Notes under the pieces: model-generated
Databases searched by the model: none
Told to the model about the DNA's origin: nothing
Seen by the model: the letters and a program-made list of their open reading frames with translations, nothing else
Shown: positions 1 to 10,111 of the stretch, piece after piece
Layout: the number at the start of each line of letters is the position of its first letter
Numbering within the stretch: the stretch's first letter is position 1
Made by a program: the position numbers and the translations under genes
Origin: Elusimicrobiota bacterium
GTDB taxonomy: Bacteria > Elusimicrobiota > Elusimicrobia > UBA1565 > UBA9628
Direction of reading: 5' to 3'
Assembly: GCA_023213235.1 (NCBI GenBank)
Contig: CP096137.1
Coordinates: 2,152,908-2,216,907 of the forward strand
Length of the DNA: 64,000 bases

Positions 1-1062
1 ACAGCGCCGCCAGGGCGGCGATCGCGGCGGCCGTGCGCGGGGCGCGCTCCTCTATATAGGACAAGCCGGCCCCGATGAACAGAGCCAGGCCGACGAAAGG
101 GAGCAGGGAAAAGCGCTCCAAAGCGGCCGACGTCAGAGGGTCGAAGCCGGGGCGGCCGATCAGCAGGAACCCCTGCCCGGCGCACAGCACCCAGGCCGCG
201 GCCGCCTTGCGCGGCAGGCGCAGGTTCCAGGCCGCCGCGCCGAGCAGGCCGACGACGAGCCCGCCGGAGCCGAAGTCCCTCACGCAGGAACGCGCGAAGC
301 GCGCGACCTGCCCCCAGGCGCCTCCGCGCTCGGCGCTCGTCGTCAGGGAAAAGGTCCCGTAGTCCTGACGCAGCAGGAGGCGCAGCAGGCGCTCGGGCGT
401 CCGCGCGCCGCCCATGTTCATCGGCGGTCCCGCCGTCGCGCGCAGGAGGATCGCGAAATGAAGCGCGAAGCCCGCGGCGGCGCCGAGCGCGGCCCAACCG
501 ACGGCCGCCGCCAGGCGCCGGGGCTGCGCGCGTCCCGCCGCGAGCACGAGCGCCGGCAGGACGAGAATCAAGGTCTGGTGGAGGCCGAGCCCCGCGCCGA
601 AGACGAGGCCGAGCGCGGCGGCGGGTCCCGGGTCGAGCAGGCGCGGGCCCGCGGCGGCCGTAAGCCACAACAGGCCCGCCGCGGCCAGCGCCAGCGGCGC
701 GAACGCCTCGGCCACGGCCGACTGCTCGCGCCACAGCGGGGTCAGGCCCAAGATCACGGCCGCGCCCACGCGCGCGGCGCGTCCGGCGCCCCAGCGCCGC
801 AGGGCGTCGCACAGCAAAGCGAGCGCGGCGGCGCCGCACAACGCCGAGAGCAGGTTCGCGCGGTGCGCCCAGTCGCCGAGAGGCAACGCCGTCCCGAAGG
901 CCTTCGCCAGCACGGTCCACGTCGCGTAGCCCGGCGCGTGCGGCACGCCCCAGGTCGCGGCCGCCGCGGCGAACTCGCCCGCGTCGCCCGTCGTGACGGA
1001 GGGGCGCTCTGGTAGATGCCGAGCGCCGAGAACGCGAGGAACAGGAGGCCGGACTCAAGCAT
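1..1062 (-). CDS. DUF2723 (TMEM260-like) polytopic membrane protein, C-terminus cut by window edge
   Basis: About 353 residues are visible. After a first hydrophobic segment (LLFLAFSALGIY) comes the family signature GDAGEFAAAAATWGVPHAPG, followed by ANLLSALCGA and a WREQSAVAEAFAPLALAAAG stretch. These are the conserved landmarks of DUF2723, a family related to protein O-mannosyltransferase-like glycosyltransferases. Several more hydrophobic segments follow, so an inner-membrane enzyme using lipid-linked sugars is the family-based expectation; substrate unknown. The frame breaks at the GGGG at 1001-1004, and adding one base restores the family sequence. The start overlaps the stop of the preceding vWA gene by 8 bp, which makes it the last visible gene of that operon. 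The gene continues past position 1. Confidence 0.75.
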
Positions 1063-3253
1063 GCCCGGCGCGCCTCCGCAGGGCCCACTCGAGCAGGAAC
1101 AGCGCGGCCGCGAGCGCGAGCCACGCCGGAGAGGCGAACGGCCGCCGGCGGCGCGTCGTCTCGTCGCGCGGGCGCGGCGGCGGCAGCGCCGAGAGCGCGT
1201 CCTCGGCCGAGGCCGTCGCGAGATCCAGGAAGCGGCCGCCGCCGGCGGCCGCGGCCTTCGACAGCCAGCCGCGGTCCATGGGCTCCTCTTGGGCCGGCTC
1301 CCAGGAAAAGCGCGCCTCGTCCTCGCCCCAGGGGCGGCCGCGCAGCCGCGCGGAGGCGCGGATTTTATGGGCGCCGGGCGCCAAGCCGACGAGCTCGACG
1401 GCGTAGGCGCCCGGCTCGGTCTCGCGCGCGGCGACGTCGCGCGTCTTGCCGTCGGGGCCGGTCCACGTCACGCTCACGCGCGTGTCCGCGGCCGGCGCGG
1501 GGCCGAAGCCCTCGTCGAAAACGCGCAGCGACAGCCGCGCGGGCTCTCGCGGGGGACGCGGTCGGGCAGCGGCGCGAACTTCACCTTCGAGAGGTCGAGG
1601 CTGCCCGTCAGGTACTGGACGGCGCGCGTCCAGAAGCGCGCGTAGAAGCCGGCCGCGTCCGGGTCGGCCGCGGCGCCGAGCTTCCAGCGCCACGTGGAGT
1701 CGGTGCTGATGAGCATGACCTTGCCGCGTCCATAGGGCCGCACCGCGGCCACCGGCAGGGGCTTGCCGTCCTCGGCCGTCTCGCGGGGGTGCGAGGCGAG
1801 CACCGCCGCGCCCGCGCGCGTCGCCGCGAAGCGGCCCCAGCCGTCGAGCGGGGGCAGGGCCGCCCACGCGCGCGCCGAGGCCTCCGGCGTCTCGTAGAGC
1901 CGCACGAGCGGGTGTTCCGGCGGGCCGGGCCTCGGCGAAAACAATCCCGGGATGAAGTCGGGAGCGCGGCCCGACAGCACCACGGGCAGCACCTCCTCGA
2001 GCGGCGAGCCCTTGTAGCCGCCGGCGGAGAACGCGTTGTCTCCTCCTTTGACGAGCAGGGCGCCGCCGCCCGCCACGAAGCGGCGCAGCGCGTCGAGGTG
2101 CTGAGGCGGCAGGCGGAAGCGCGCCGCGGAGAAGTTCTCCAGGATGAACAGGTCGAACTGCGGCAGGGCGCGGCCGAAGATCTCGTCCACGGGAAACGGA
2201 ATCAGGGACAGTTCGCGGTCGGGCGCGGGAGAGGGGTTCTCCGGGTTGCGCAGGATCACGAAGGACACGAGCTCGTGGTTCGGGTCGGCCTTGAGGAACT
2301 CGCGCAGGGCCGAGTACTCGGCGCTCGGGCGCCCGGCCAGGTACATGATGCGGTACTTCTGCCGCACGATCTCGACGCGGAAGTCGCGCGTGCGCTCGCG
2401 CCCGCCGCCGGAGGCCGTCAGGCGGAAGCGCGCCGCGCCGAGCGCGTCGGCCGGCGCCGACAGGGAGACGGGGAACGCCTCCACGTCGGCCGAGATCCGG
2501 CGCTTCACGCGCCCCGCCTCGCGCCAGCCGCCGGGAGCCTCCTCGTCGGCCCTCCAGAGAACGACGGTCGCCTCGCGCCCCGCGAGCCCGGTCGCCTCGA
2601 CCGACGCCTCGACGGGGATCCGTCCGTGCAGGAACGCGAAGTCGGGCGCCTTGAGGTCGAGGAACGCGGCGCCCGTCTCGCGCTTGGACGGGCCGACGCC
2701 GAGCGCGTCGAGAGGGGCGCCGAGCGCGCCGACCGCGCGGCCGAGGTCGCCGCCGCCCTCGGCGACGCCGTCGGAGATCAGCCACGCGCGCGCCGGGGGC
2801 CGGCGGGGGGACGGCGTCCGGAAGGCTCTGGTCGGGCCGGAAGGCCGCGCCCTCCGGCGCGGCGCCGGCGAGCGCGCCGAGGCCGCCGAGCGGCGTCGCG
2901 CGGTCGGTGACGAGCGACACCGACACGTCGGCGCGCTTCTCGATGTCGGCCCGGTTCTCCTCGAGCCAGCGCGCCGCCTGGGCAAACCGCGTCGGCGCGC
3001 CGGGGCCCTTCCCCTTCATCGAGTGCCCGGCGTCGAGCAGGATCAGCAGGCGCGGCTTGGTCAGCCGCCCCTCGCGCGAGAGCACGACGGGGCGCAGCAC
3101 CGCGAGCGCGAGCGCCGCCGCCGCCGCGCCGCGCAGGAGCAGCAAGGTCCGCGAGGCCGGGCTTCGCGACGCGTGCCACGCGAAGCCCGCCAGCGCCGCG
3201 AGCGCCGCGGCCCACGCCCAGGGGCCGGCCCCGGACTCCAGGCCCCAGCTCAT
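1055..3253 (-). CDS. vWA and amidotransferase-like membrane protein of the MoxR cluster
   Basis: About 730 residues. Two N-terminal transmembrane segments (roughly 10-28 and 35-55) are followed by a vWA-like segment with LLILLDAGHSMKGKG, a modified MIDAS (D-x-G-x-S instead of D-x-S-x-S). A class I glutamine-amidotransferase-like fold follows (IMYLAGRPSAEYSALREF; LFILENFSA; FVAGGGALLVKGG), and a C-terminal transmembrane helix ends the protein. This is the architecture of the large membrane proteins found with MoxR and DUF58. It starts 4 bp inside the DUF4159 gene, so it is co-translated. Two frame breaks: near the CG-repeat/GGGGG at 2785-2799 and at GGGGG 1551-1555. The exact role of these proteins in envelope maintenance is not known. 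Confidence 0.75.
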   Translation of the reverse strand: MSWGLESGAGPWAWAAALAALAGFAWHASRSPASRTLLLLRGAAAAALALAVLRPVVLSREGRLTKPRLLILLDAGHSMKGKGPGAPTRFAQAARWLEENRADIEKRADVSVSLVTDRATPLGGLGALAGAAPEGAAFRPDQSLPDAVPPPAPGARVADLRRRRRGRRRPRPRGRRARRPSRRARRRPVQARDGRRVPRPQGARLRVPARTDPRRGVGRGDRARGARGDRRSLEGRRGGSRRLARGGAREAPDLGRRGGVPRLPVGAGRRARRGALPPDGLRRRARAHARLPRRDRAAEVPHHVPGRAPERRVLGPARVPQGRPEPRARVLRDPAQPGEPLSRARPRTVPDSVSRGRDLRPRPAAVRPVHPGELLRGALPPAASAPRRAAPLRGGRRRPARQRRRQRVLRRRLQGLAARGGAARGAVGPRSRLHPGIVFAEARPAGTPARAALRDAGGLGARVGGPAPARRLGPLRGDARGRGGARLAPPRDGRGRQAPAGGRGAALWTRQGHAHQHRLHVALEARRRGRPGRGRLLRALLDARRPVPDGQPRPLEGEVRAAARPRPPREPARLSLRVFDEGFGPAPAADTRVSVTWTGPDGKTRDVAARETEPGAYAVELVGLAPGAHKIRASARLRGRPWGEDEARFSWEPAQEEPMDRGWLSKAAAAGGGRFLDLATASAEDALSALPPPRPRDETTRRRRPFASPAWLALAAALFLLEWALRRRAGHA

Positions 3254-4029
3254 GGCGCGGCCTTCAGCTTATCGAGGATCGCGCTCTGATGCACGGCGTC
3301 CGCCTTGTAGGAGCCCGTCAGCGAGTACATGACGACGTTGAGCGTCAGCCGGCGGGCGAGCTCGCGCTGGGCCTCGCCGCCGGGCACGCACGCGCGCAGC
3401 GGCCGGCCGAGCGCGTCGCGCGCCCACGCCCCGAGCGCGTCGTCGCGCGTGTACAGCACGGCCACGCGCCCGCCCCACTCGACGCCCTCGACGGCGCCGT
3501 GCACGCGCACGCGCCCCGCGGGGCCCTTGAGCAGAAAGAACGTGCGGTAGAGCACGTGGTCGGCGGGCAGGGGCTTGAGCTCCGCGTCGGGCAGGACGCG
3601 CGGCAGTTCCCGGCGCACCCAGCGGTCGAACGAGCCGGGAGGCCCGCCGCCGTTGTCCTCGATCCACAGGAAGCCGCCGCCGGAGACGAACTGGCGCAGC
3701 CGCCGCAGCTCGTCGTCCCGGAGCTCCGGCGGGCCTGAAGAACCGCCGAGATACAGAAAGGGCGACGAGAACAGCGCCGCGTCGCCGAGCGTGATCACCC
3801 GCCGCTCCGCGCCCGCGCGCACGCTCGTGACCTCGCCGAGCCAGCCCGCCACCGCCGCCGGCGCGTCGGGATACGGATCCCACGACTCGCCGAGCTGCAG
3901 CTGCGTCCAAACGAAGCGATCGCCTTGCTGCGCATACAGAGGTCCCGCATGCAGCAAGGCGATTACCAATGAAACGGCGGTCAGGGCGCGTCTGTGAGCA
4001 TGAGCGTCCTTGCGAGGCGTGAGCGTCAT
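3250..4029 (-). CDS. DUF4159 domain protein with signal peptide
   Basis: 259 residues. A signal peptide (ALTAVSLVIALLHAGPLYAQ) is followed by the DUF4159 core: FVWTQLQLGESWDPYPDAPA, FLYLGGSSG, LRQFVSGGGFLWIEDNGG, FDRWVRRELPRVLPDAELKP and HVLYRTFFLL. This matches an amidotransferase-like domain commonly encoded beside MoxR/vWA genes. The ATG at 4029 was chosen because it begins the signal peptide and overlaps a TGA in another frame (ATGA), the usual junction in this operon. In the sequence as given, the preceding vWA frame runs into this gene without a stop. I read that as an indel effect near GGGG 4048-4051, but a true fusion is not excluded. Confidence 0.75.
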   Translation of the reverse strand: MTLTPRKDAHAHRRALTAVSLVIALLHAGPLYAQQGDRFVWTQLQLGESWDPYPDAPAAVAGWLGEVTSVRAGAERRVITLGDAALFSSPFLYLGGSSGPPELRDDELRRLRQFVSGGGFLWIEDNGGGPPGSFDRWVRRELPRVLPDAELKPLPADHVLYRTFFLLKGPAGRVRVHGAVEGVEWGGRVAVLYTRDDALGAWARDALGRPLRACVPGGEAQRELARRLTLNVVMYSLTGSYKADAVHQSAILDKLKAAP

Positions 4030-6036
4030 CGCCCGAGCAGCCTTGGAGGGGAGGGCGAGAACGAGTTCGAGCAGGAAGGCCAGAGCCGCCAGGCACAGGA
4101 ACCAGGCGCCGAGGTCCTGGCCGTACACCGCGTCCAGGAACGGCTGGTCGAGCCCGTCCGGCGGCGCCGGCCGCCACGGCGGCGACGGCGCGGCGGTCAG
4201 GTCGCTCTCGCCGCGCGAGCGGTCGAGGTCGGCGGCGAACACGGTCGCGCGCCCGCCGGGCTCCTCGAACAGGTACAGCCCCGGCTGGCCCGCCTCCGCC
4301 AGCACCGCCTTGCGGCCCGCGACCGTCAACGTCGTGCGCCGTCCGTCGGGGCCGACGACCGTGACGCGGTCCGGGGCGGCCTCGCCGCGCGACCAAGCGC
4401 GCTCGACGGGATCGCCGACCTTGACGCGCCGCGCCGCGTCGGCCGCGCTCTCCGGCACGGTGAGCGCCAGGCACGCGCGCGCCCACGGCACGAACAACGG
4501 CTTGAGCCCCAGGTTGCTCCACGACGCGTCGAGCGGCGCGGCCCACACGACGGCGCGCCCGCGCCCGACGGGCCCGGCGACGAGCAGAGGCGCGCCGCCC
4601 GCGTCGACGGCCCAGGTCTGCGCGCCCGCCGAGGGCTCCAAGAGAAAGCGCCTATGGACCATGACGCGCGAAAGGTCGAGCTCGTCCCAGCCCGCCGTCG
4701 CCTCGCCGGAGAGCGCGGCCTTCACGCCGCGCGGAGACGCCGGCTCCTCCGCCCGCCCGAACCGCGCGGGCAGCCACGGGTACGCCGCGAGCTCCGCGGC
4801 GTCCGCCTTGGCGCCGGGCATCAGCCACACGCCCCCGCCGCGCGCGGCGAACGACTCCAGAGCGGCCGAGAGGCCCGGCGCGGGCCGCGCCGCGTCGGCC
4901 ACGATCACCGCGCCGTAGCGGCCCAGGTCGGCCTCGTTCCAGCGCGCCGCCTCCAGGAAGTCCGCGTCGCGTCCGGCCAAGGTCTCGCGCGCGCCGCCGA
5001 ACAGCTCCCGCAGGAACCAGCCGGCCTTGCCCGCGCGGTAGAACGACGGATCCGAATAAAGCACGAGCACCCGCGGGGACGGGCGGTGCGTCAACGAGTA
5101 ATGCGCGACGTCGTCTTCCGCCAGCGCGTCGGCCCGCGCCGCCACGCGTCCCGCCCACGCCGGCGCGTCGGGCGTCTCCGGGTCCGGCAGCGCCAGGCCC
5201 GCGCGCCCTCGCCGCCCGCCGGCGCGCTCGCCGCGGAGGAGCCCGCGCGCCTCTCGCCGACCCACAGGTCGAGCGGCGTCGACGCGGCCTCTCCGGCCGC
5301 CCCGAGCGTCACCTCGAGGCGCGGCGCGCGCGCGCTCGAGCCCGGCGCGGGCTTGATCGACGAGATCCACGCGTTCGGCAGCGCCGGGAACGCCAGCCCG
5401 AGCACGGCCGCCCCGTCGACGGGCGCCGCCCCGCGCAGGCCGTGCGCCGCCCCGTCGCCGAGCACGACGACGGCGCGATGCCGTCCCTTCGCGCTCTTGT
5501 CCAGCAGCTCGCCGGCCTTGAGCATGGCCGACGCCGTGTCCGTTCCGCGCCAGCCCGGCCGGGCGGACGCGAGCGCCGCGTCCGCGGCCTCCGCGGACCC
5601 CAGCGCGAGAGGGGACTTCAGCGCCTCGTCGAACACGCCGACCGCGACGCGGTCCGACGGACCGAGCAGCTTGAGCAGGCGCCGCCCGGCGTCGCGCGCC
5701 GCGTCGAATCTCACGCGCACGCCGTCGCGCGCGCGCATGGAGTACGAGGCGTCCAGCAGAATCACCAGGTCGAGGCCCTCGCCCGCCGCCGCCGCGTCGC
5801 CGCGCCGCGCCGGCGCCGCCGCCGCGACGATCAGCGCCGCGAGCAGGGCGCAGCGCGCCGCCATCAGCAGAACCTCGCGCAGGCGCGCCTTGGGCCGGGC
5901 GCGCGCGTCGAGCGCCCGCAGCAGCGTCAGATCCGAGAACTTCATCCTCTTCGCCGCGCGCCGCGACAGCAGATGAAGAACGACGGGCAGCGCCGCCAGC
6001 GGCAGCGCCCAGAGCGCGGGGAAAGCCGAATCTCAC
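4026..6036 (-). CDS. BatA-like vWA membrane protein
   Basis: About 670 residues. The N-terminus reads as a BatA-type membrane anchor (LWALPLAALPVVLHLLSRR). A second hydrophobic segment and a classical vWA domain follow: LVILLDASYSMRARD (intact DxSxS MIDAS), GWRGTDTASAM and VVVLGDGAAHG. Further on is an amidotransferase-like part (VLVLYSDPSFY, YGAVIVADAARP, ARGGGVWLMPGA) and a C-terminal transmembrane helix (FLCLAALAFLLELVLAL). The GTG at 6036 overlaps the DUF58 stop (GTGA). Frame breaks lie at GGGG 6018-6021, near CCC 5207-5209 and probably in the G runs at 4048-4055, so the exact C-terminus is uncertain. The family usually works with MoxR ATPases on envelope or protein-maturation tasks. Confidence 0.75.
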
Positions 6037-6904
6037 CTGGCGAGCAGGCGCCCGAGCGCCGCCTCCCACCGCCCGGCCGTGTCCACGACGCCGTACGAAA
6101 TCCCCGCGCGCCGCAGGCTGCCGGCGTACGCCTCCGCTTGCCGCGCGAACGCGGCCCGGTACGCCGGCGCCGCCTCTCGCGCGTCCACGAACAGAGGCTC
6201 GCCGCCCTCCAATCCTTCCAGCAGGACGGGCCCCTCGTACGGGAAGTCGCGCTCGTCGGGATCGATCACGCGCGCGACGAGCAGCTCGTGCCTCCGCGCG
6301 GTCAGCGCCCCGGCCGCCTTGAGCGCCCCCGCGGCGTCTCCCATGAGATCCGAGATCAGAATGCACAGGCCGCGCCGCGGCAGCGCCTCCGCCGCGGCCT
6401 CGATGCCTTTCGCCAGATCCGTTTCCTCACCGGCCTTCAGGGCCGTGAGCGCCTCGTCGAACGCGCCCAACTGCGCGGCGCCGGCGCGCGGGGCAGCGCC
6501 AGGCGCGCATCCTTATCGAAGACGACCAGTCCGGCCTCGTCGCCCTGCGCCAGCGCCAGCCACGCGAGCGCGGCCGCGAGCCTGCGCCCCACGTCGAGCT
6601 TGGACTCGCGGCCTTCGCCCGCGTAGGCCATCGAGCCCGAGATATCGAGCAGAACGAACACGGGAATGCGGTCTTCGGCCTTGAACTCGCGCACGTAGAA
6701 GCGATCGAGACGCGCGTACGCCTTCCAATCGATCGTGCGCGCCTCGTCGCCGGCCGCATAGGGCCGATGCTGGGCGAAGTCGCGCGAGTGGCCGCGGACC
6801 AGCGACCGGTGCTTGCCCGCCTGCCCGGACATACCGGACGCGCGCCGGGGCGCCAGCGACAGGCCCTTCAGCCGCGCTTGGGAGGCCGGCTCAAGCCAGC
6901 GCAT
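6033..6904 (-). CDS. DUF58 domain protein
   Basis: About 290 residues. The DUF58 hallmark block is clear: FAQHRPYAAGDEARTIDWKA, then RDREF-like and IPVFVLLDISGSMAYAGEG, a vWA-related MIDAS-like motif. The C-terminal half carries LCILISDLMGDAAGALKA and ARVIDPDERDFPYEGPV. It has no transmembrane segment, so it is probably cytosolic and partners the MoxR ATPase encoded immediately upstream (14 bp overlap). One frame break at GGGG 6490-6493. Family members occur in almost every MoxR cluster; the molecular role is not settled. Confidence 0.85.
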
Positions 6905-7873
6905 TGAGCAGGCGCTCGATCAGGTCGTCGGGTCTCATGCCTTCGGCCTCCGCCTGATAATTCAGCACGACGCGATGCCGCAGCACCGGCTTGGCCACGC
7001 GCCACAAATCCTCTTTCGCCACCGCGAGCCGCCCTTCGAGCAGCGCCCGGGCCTTGGCGCCGAGCACGAGCGCCTGGCTCGCGCGCGGCGACGCGCCCCA
7101 CGACACGAGCTGCCGCACCTCCTCGCTCGCCGTCGCGTCCTTCGGCCGCGTCGAGCGCACGAGCTTCACCGCGAGCTCTTCCACATTGTCGGGCACGGGC
7201 ACGCGGCGCACGAGCTCCTGGAGCTCGAGCACCTCGGCCGCCGTCAGCACGGGCTTCAAGACGGGAACCTTCCCGCCGGTCGTCTCCGCCACGATCTTCC
7301 GCTCCTCGTCGAACGTCGGGTAGTCGAGAAGCGTCTGGAGAAAAAGCGGTCGAGCTGGGCCTCGGGCAGGGGATACGTTCCTTCCTGTTCGATCGGGTTC
7401 TGCGTCGCCATCACGAAGAAGGGGCGAGGGAGCTCCATCGTCTGGGAGCCGGCGGTCACCACACCCTCCTGCATCGCCTGCAGCAAGGCGCTTTGCGTCT
7501 TCGGCGGCGTTCTGTTGATCTCGTCGGCGAGCACGAAATTCGCGAACACCGGCCCCTTCACGAACCGCAAGGTGCGGGCGCGCGTCGCGGGATCCTCCTG
7601 AAGAATCTCCGTGCCGGTCACATCCGAGGGCATCAGGTCGGGCGTAAACTGGATCCGCGCGCTCTGGAGATCGAGAATCTTCGCGAGGCTCGTGATCATG
7701 AGCGTCTTCGCCAAGCCGGGAACGCCTTGGAGCAGGCAATGGCCGCGGGCGAAGAGGGCGATCAGAACTTCCTCAACCGTTCCCTGCTGGCCGACGATGA
7801 CACGGCCGAGCTGGTCCAGGATGGCCGCGCGGGCTTCGCGCAGGCGCTCGGCTTTCTTCAGGTCGTCGCTCAT
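6891..7873 (-). CDS. MoxR-family AAA+ ATPase
   Basis: About 327 residues, full family length. Walker A is seen as [11 protein letters not shown], Walker B as [20 protein letters not shown], sensor 1 as [20 protein letters not shown], then [13 protein letters not shown] and the lid region with [18 protein letters not shown]. MoxR ATPases act as chaperone-like remodelers working with vWA and DUF58 proteins, which are exactly the downstream genes. One frame break lies in the A run at 7341-7345 (five A; six would restore the frame). No Shine-Dalgarno sequence is visible; a TAAATT hexamer at 7880-7885 ends 6 nt before the ATG. Confidence 0.92.
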
Positions 7874-7879
7874 AACCTT

Positions 7880-7885
7880 AATTTA
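7880..7885 (-). promoter_or_regulatory. Putative -10 of moxR (TAAATT)
   Basis: TAAATT on the minus strand ends 6 nt before the moxR ATG, leaving no room for a Shine-Dalgarno sequence. It fits the leaderless pattern repeated through the window. Confidence 0.35.
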
Positions 7886-8948
7886 GCTGTTTTTGCGCTT
7901 CGCGCTCCATAACAGCAGCGCGACAGCCCCGACGGCGCAGACCGCCGCGAGGATCCCCAATATCATCTTCCTCTTCGACGTCTCCTGATTGATCGGAATC
8001 GTCGGCGTCTTGGCGACGAGCCCGGGCACGGCGCTCGGGCCCGCCTTGAGCGCGGCCATCGTCCCTATGAGCAAGTCGTCGGCGCTCGGGCCTCGCGCAT
8101 ACACCTGGTAGCCCCAGAAGCACCAGGGCAGGTAGCCGGCGGCGAACTTCTCGCCTCCGGCGGCCGGCGCCCAGGCCCACACCGCGACGGGACCCGCGGC
8201 CGTCGGGGCGGCCGTGACGGCGCTCGCCTTGTCCGACGTCGTCTGGGCGCTCGCGGCCGCCAGCTCGCGCACGATCGCGGCCTGCTCATTGGGCTTGGTG
8301 GCGTCCGCCTCGGAGAGCTTCTGAAAGAGCACCTCGGAACCCGCTCCTTGAATCACGAGAACGAAGCCCTTCGAGGCTTCCTTCTCCAGGGAGTGCGGGA
8401 GCGCAGGCCGCCGCCCAAGGCCAGCTCGAGCTGGGCGTCCAAGCTGCGGGCGATGCCGCTCGTCTGGACGGCGCCCTCGATCCCGCCGAGGTTGAGACCG
8501 CCGAGCAGGGAGGGGAGCATCGCTTCGGGCGCGTTGCTCGTGAGGACCGCGAGATACGGGTAGCCTTTCACCGGGAAGACGGCGAGGACGACGCGGTCCT
8601 CATTCTTCAGCTGGGCTCTCAAGATATTGGCGTGGACGCCGTTGCGGAAGTTCCTCGACTCGACGCGGCCGGACGTCGTGTAGGGTTGGCGCTGGGTCCG
8701 CTTCAAGCCGTTGAGCACGTCGTTGAGATAGCCGCGGATGCCGGCCGGATTGTCCAAGGGCACGGCGGGGGCGCGCTTGACGATGAAAGAAGCGGTCTCC
8801 GGGCCCTGAAGGGCGATGGCGATCGTCTTGAGCTTGCCGTCGGCGTTGCCGTCGGCCCAGCCGGGGGAGGGTCGATCGTCGGCCCGCCGGCGAACCCGGC
8901 GCCGAGGGCGGGGGTCGTAAGGAGAAGCGCGAGAATGGCGCGTTTCAT
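7883..8948 (-). CDS. Secreted or membrane-anchored protein of unknown function
   Basis: About 355 residues. A signal peptide (RAILALLLTTPALGAGFAGG) is followed by a short acidic DGNADGKLK segment, a mixed alpha/beta region (VVLAVFPVKGYPYLAVLTSN) and, at the C-terminus, a single transmembrane helix (ILGILAAVCAVGAVALLLW) with a basic tail. That is the topology of a protein exported and tethered at its C-terminus. It lies 10 bp upstream of moxR on the same strand and may be the first gene of that operon. Two frame breaks: GGGGG 8863-8867 and GGG 8389-8391. No family recognised. Confidence 0.6.
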
Positions 8949-9038
8949 AGGGGCGTAGTCTATCAAACCGTGGGTCCTTTGACCCATGATCCGGAGACGG
9001 GGCGGGGACATGATGGGAGAGAGAGCCAGGAGGCGGCT

Positions 9039-9350
9039 ATGATCGACTTACTGATGTACTTCGGGGTGGCGCCGATACTCGTGATGGCGGGGCATATCGT
9101 TCTGACGCGAGGTCCTCGGCGAAAGGCGCTGGCGTGGAAACCCGCGCCGGGGGCGCCGTTGCGGATACCGAGCGCGGAGGAGACGGCGGAGAGCGTCAGG
9201 CGGTTTCGGGAGGCGTCGGAGCGGGCGGTGATGATGGACTTCGTGTGGGAGAACTACTCGAAGGGGAGGGCGCTGTTCATCGAGGAGATGAGAATAGCTG
9301 CGAGCAAACGCAAATCGCGATCCACGATGAGCATTCTCGAGCGCCTCTAA
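9039..9350 (+). CDS. Small membrane protein of unknown function
   Basis: 103 residues. One N-terminal transmembrane helix (LMYFGVAPILVMAGHIVL) is followed by a basic, soluble tail. The ATG at 9039 is preceded by a perfect AGGAGG at 9028-9033, which decides the start. It diverges from the unknown secreted-protein gene on the minus strand. No family recognised; translation from a strong ribosome binding site and intact coding support a real gene. Confidence 0.55.
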   Translation: MIDLLMYFGVAPILVMAGHIVLTRGPRRKALAWKPAPGAPLRIPSAEETAESVRRFREASERAVMMDFVWENYSKGRALFIEEMRIAASKRKSRSTMSILERL

Positions 9351-9438
9351 CGCGGAGCCTCAGCCGCGCGCGCCATCAGTTTCCTCACCGGCGCGCGTCG
9401 GCTGAAGGCAATGGTTAGACGCCGATCAGGTGCTTCAC

Positions 9439-9729
9439 TCACCGGAGTTGCACGACCAGGTTGCTGTGCAGAGCGTCGGCGATTTTGGAAAGGGTTTCCA
9501 GAGTCAGATTCTGATCGGCCCGCTCAATACGAGAAATGACGGATTGAGTCGTTCCAATGGCTTTCGCTAGCTGACCCTGGGTCAGCTGAGCTCTTTCCCG
9601 TGCTTTTGCGATTTGGATGGCCATCCGGACTTCAATCCCGGCCTTTTCATACGCCGTTGCCCACTTCGGATCCTTCTCCGATTTGGAAAACACTTCATCG
9701 AGCGACATGCTGGCTTTCTTTTTCTTCAT
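9439..9729 (-). CDS. higA: HigA-type antitoxin, XRE-family helix-turn-helix protein
   Basis: 96 residues. A C-terminal XRE helix-turn-helix is clear (LTQGQLAKAIGTTQSVISRI), followed by a short LETLSKIADAL helix. The N-terminal lysine-rich part likely contacts the toxin. The ATG at 9729 overlaps the toxin stop (ATGA), so the toxin is encoded first, the HigBA gene order. Antitoxins of this kind bind the toxin and repress their own promoter; a palindrome upstream of the toxin (10094-10111) is a candidate operator. Local GC is lower than in the flanks, which suggests horizontal acquisition. The gene is intact. Confidence 0.8.
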   Translation of the reverse strand: MKKKKASMSLDEVFSKSEKDPKWATAYEKAGIEVRMAIQIAKARERAQLTQGQLAKAIGTTQSVISRIERADQNLTLETLSKIADALHSNLVVQLR

Positions 9730-10082
9730 AAATCCTCCCAACCGCGGCGGCTAATCCAGTCAGCCATCGCTTTGCGTGACTTCTCAATCTCAGAATCGGG
9801 GACTTTCGAGGACTTCTTTAAGAACGCGTTCGTGACTACGACGATGTCCTTCCAGAAGGAATAAAGAAATCGGTGGTGATGGTGCTGAAGAATGACGCGC
9901 AACTCCCAAACACCATCCCTGAGGTGCTTCCCGTAGTCTTCCGGGAGGTCCGCCCCCATTTCTGAAAGAGCTATGAACCAGCGCTTGGCCTTGGCTTGAT
10001 GACTGACGCTCATTGCTCGAGCATAGTCGCATGCCTGGCAGCGGCCGGTCGCCGATCTGTAGAAGTGGACCCGGTATTTCAC
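9726..10082 (-). CDS. higB: HigB/RelE-superfamily toxin (Gp49-like)
   Basis: 118 residues. The pattern HLRDGVWELRVILQHHHHRF, then YSFWKDIVVVTNAFLKKSSK and DSEIEKSRKAMADW is characteristic of the phage-derived Gp49/HigB branch of RelE-like ribosome-dependent mRNA interferases. It starts with GTG at 10082 and has no Shine-Dalgarno sequence; TATACT at 10092-10097 lies 9 nt upstream. It is followed, with a 4 bp overlap, by the antitoxin. The AT-rich upstream DNA contrasts with the GC-rich surroundings. Confidence 0.78.
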   Translation of the reverse strand: MKYRVHFYRSATGRCQACDYARAMSVSHQAKAKRWFIALSEMGADLPEDYGKHLRDGVWELRVILQHHHHRFLYSFWKDIVVVTNAFLKKSSKVPDSEIEKSRKAMADWISRRGWEDL

Positions 10083-10093
10083 GCTAATTGGAG

Positions 10094-10111
10094 TATAGCA
10101 TATACGCTATA
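10094..10111. promoter_or_regulatory. Near-perfect 18 bp palindrome, candidate HigA operator
   Basis: TATAGCATATACGCTATA is an inverted repeat with a single mismatched pair. It overlaps the putative -10 (TATACT) of the toxin gene, the expected place for autorepression by the antitoxin. Confidence 0.5.
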
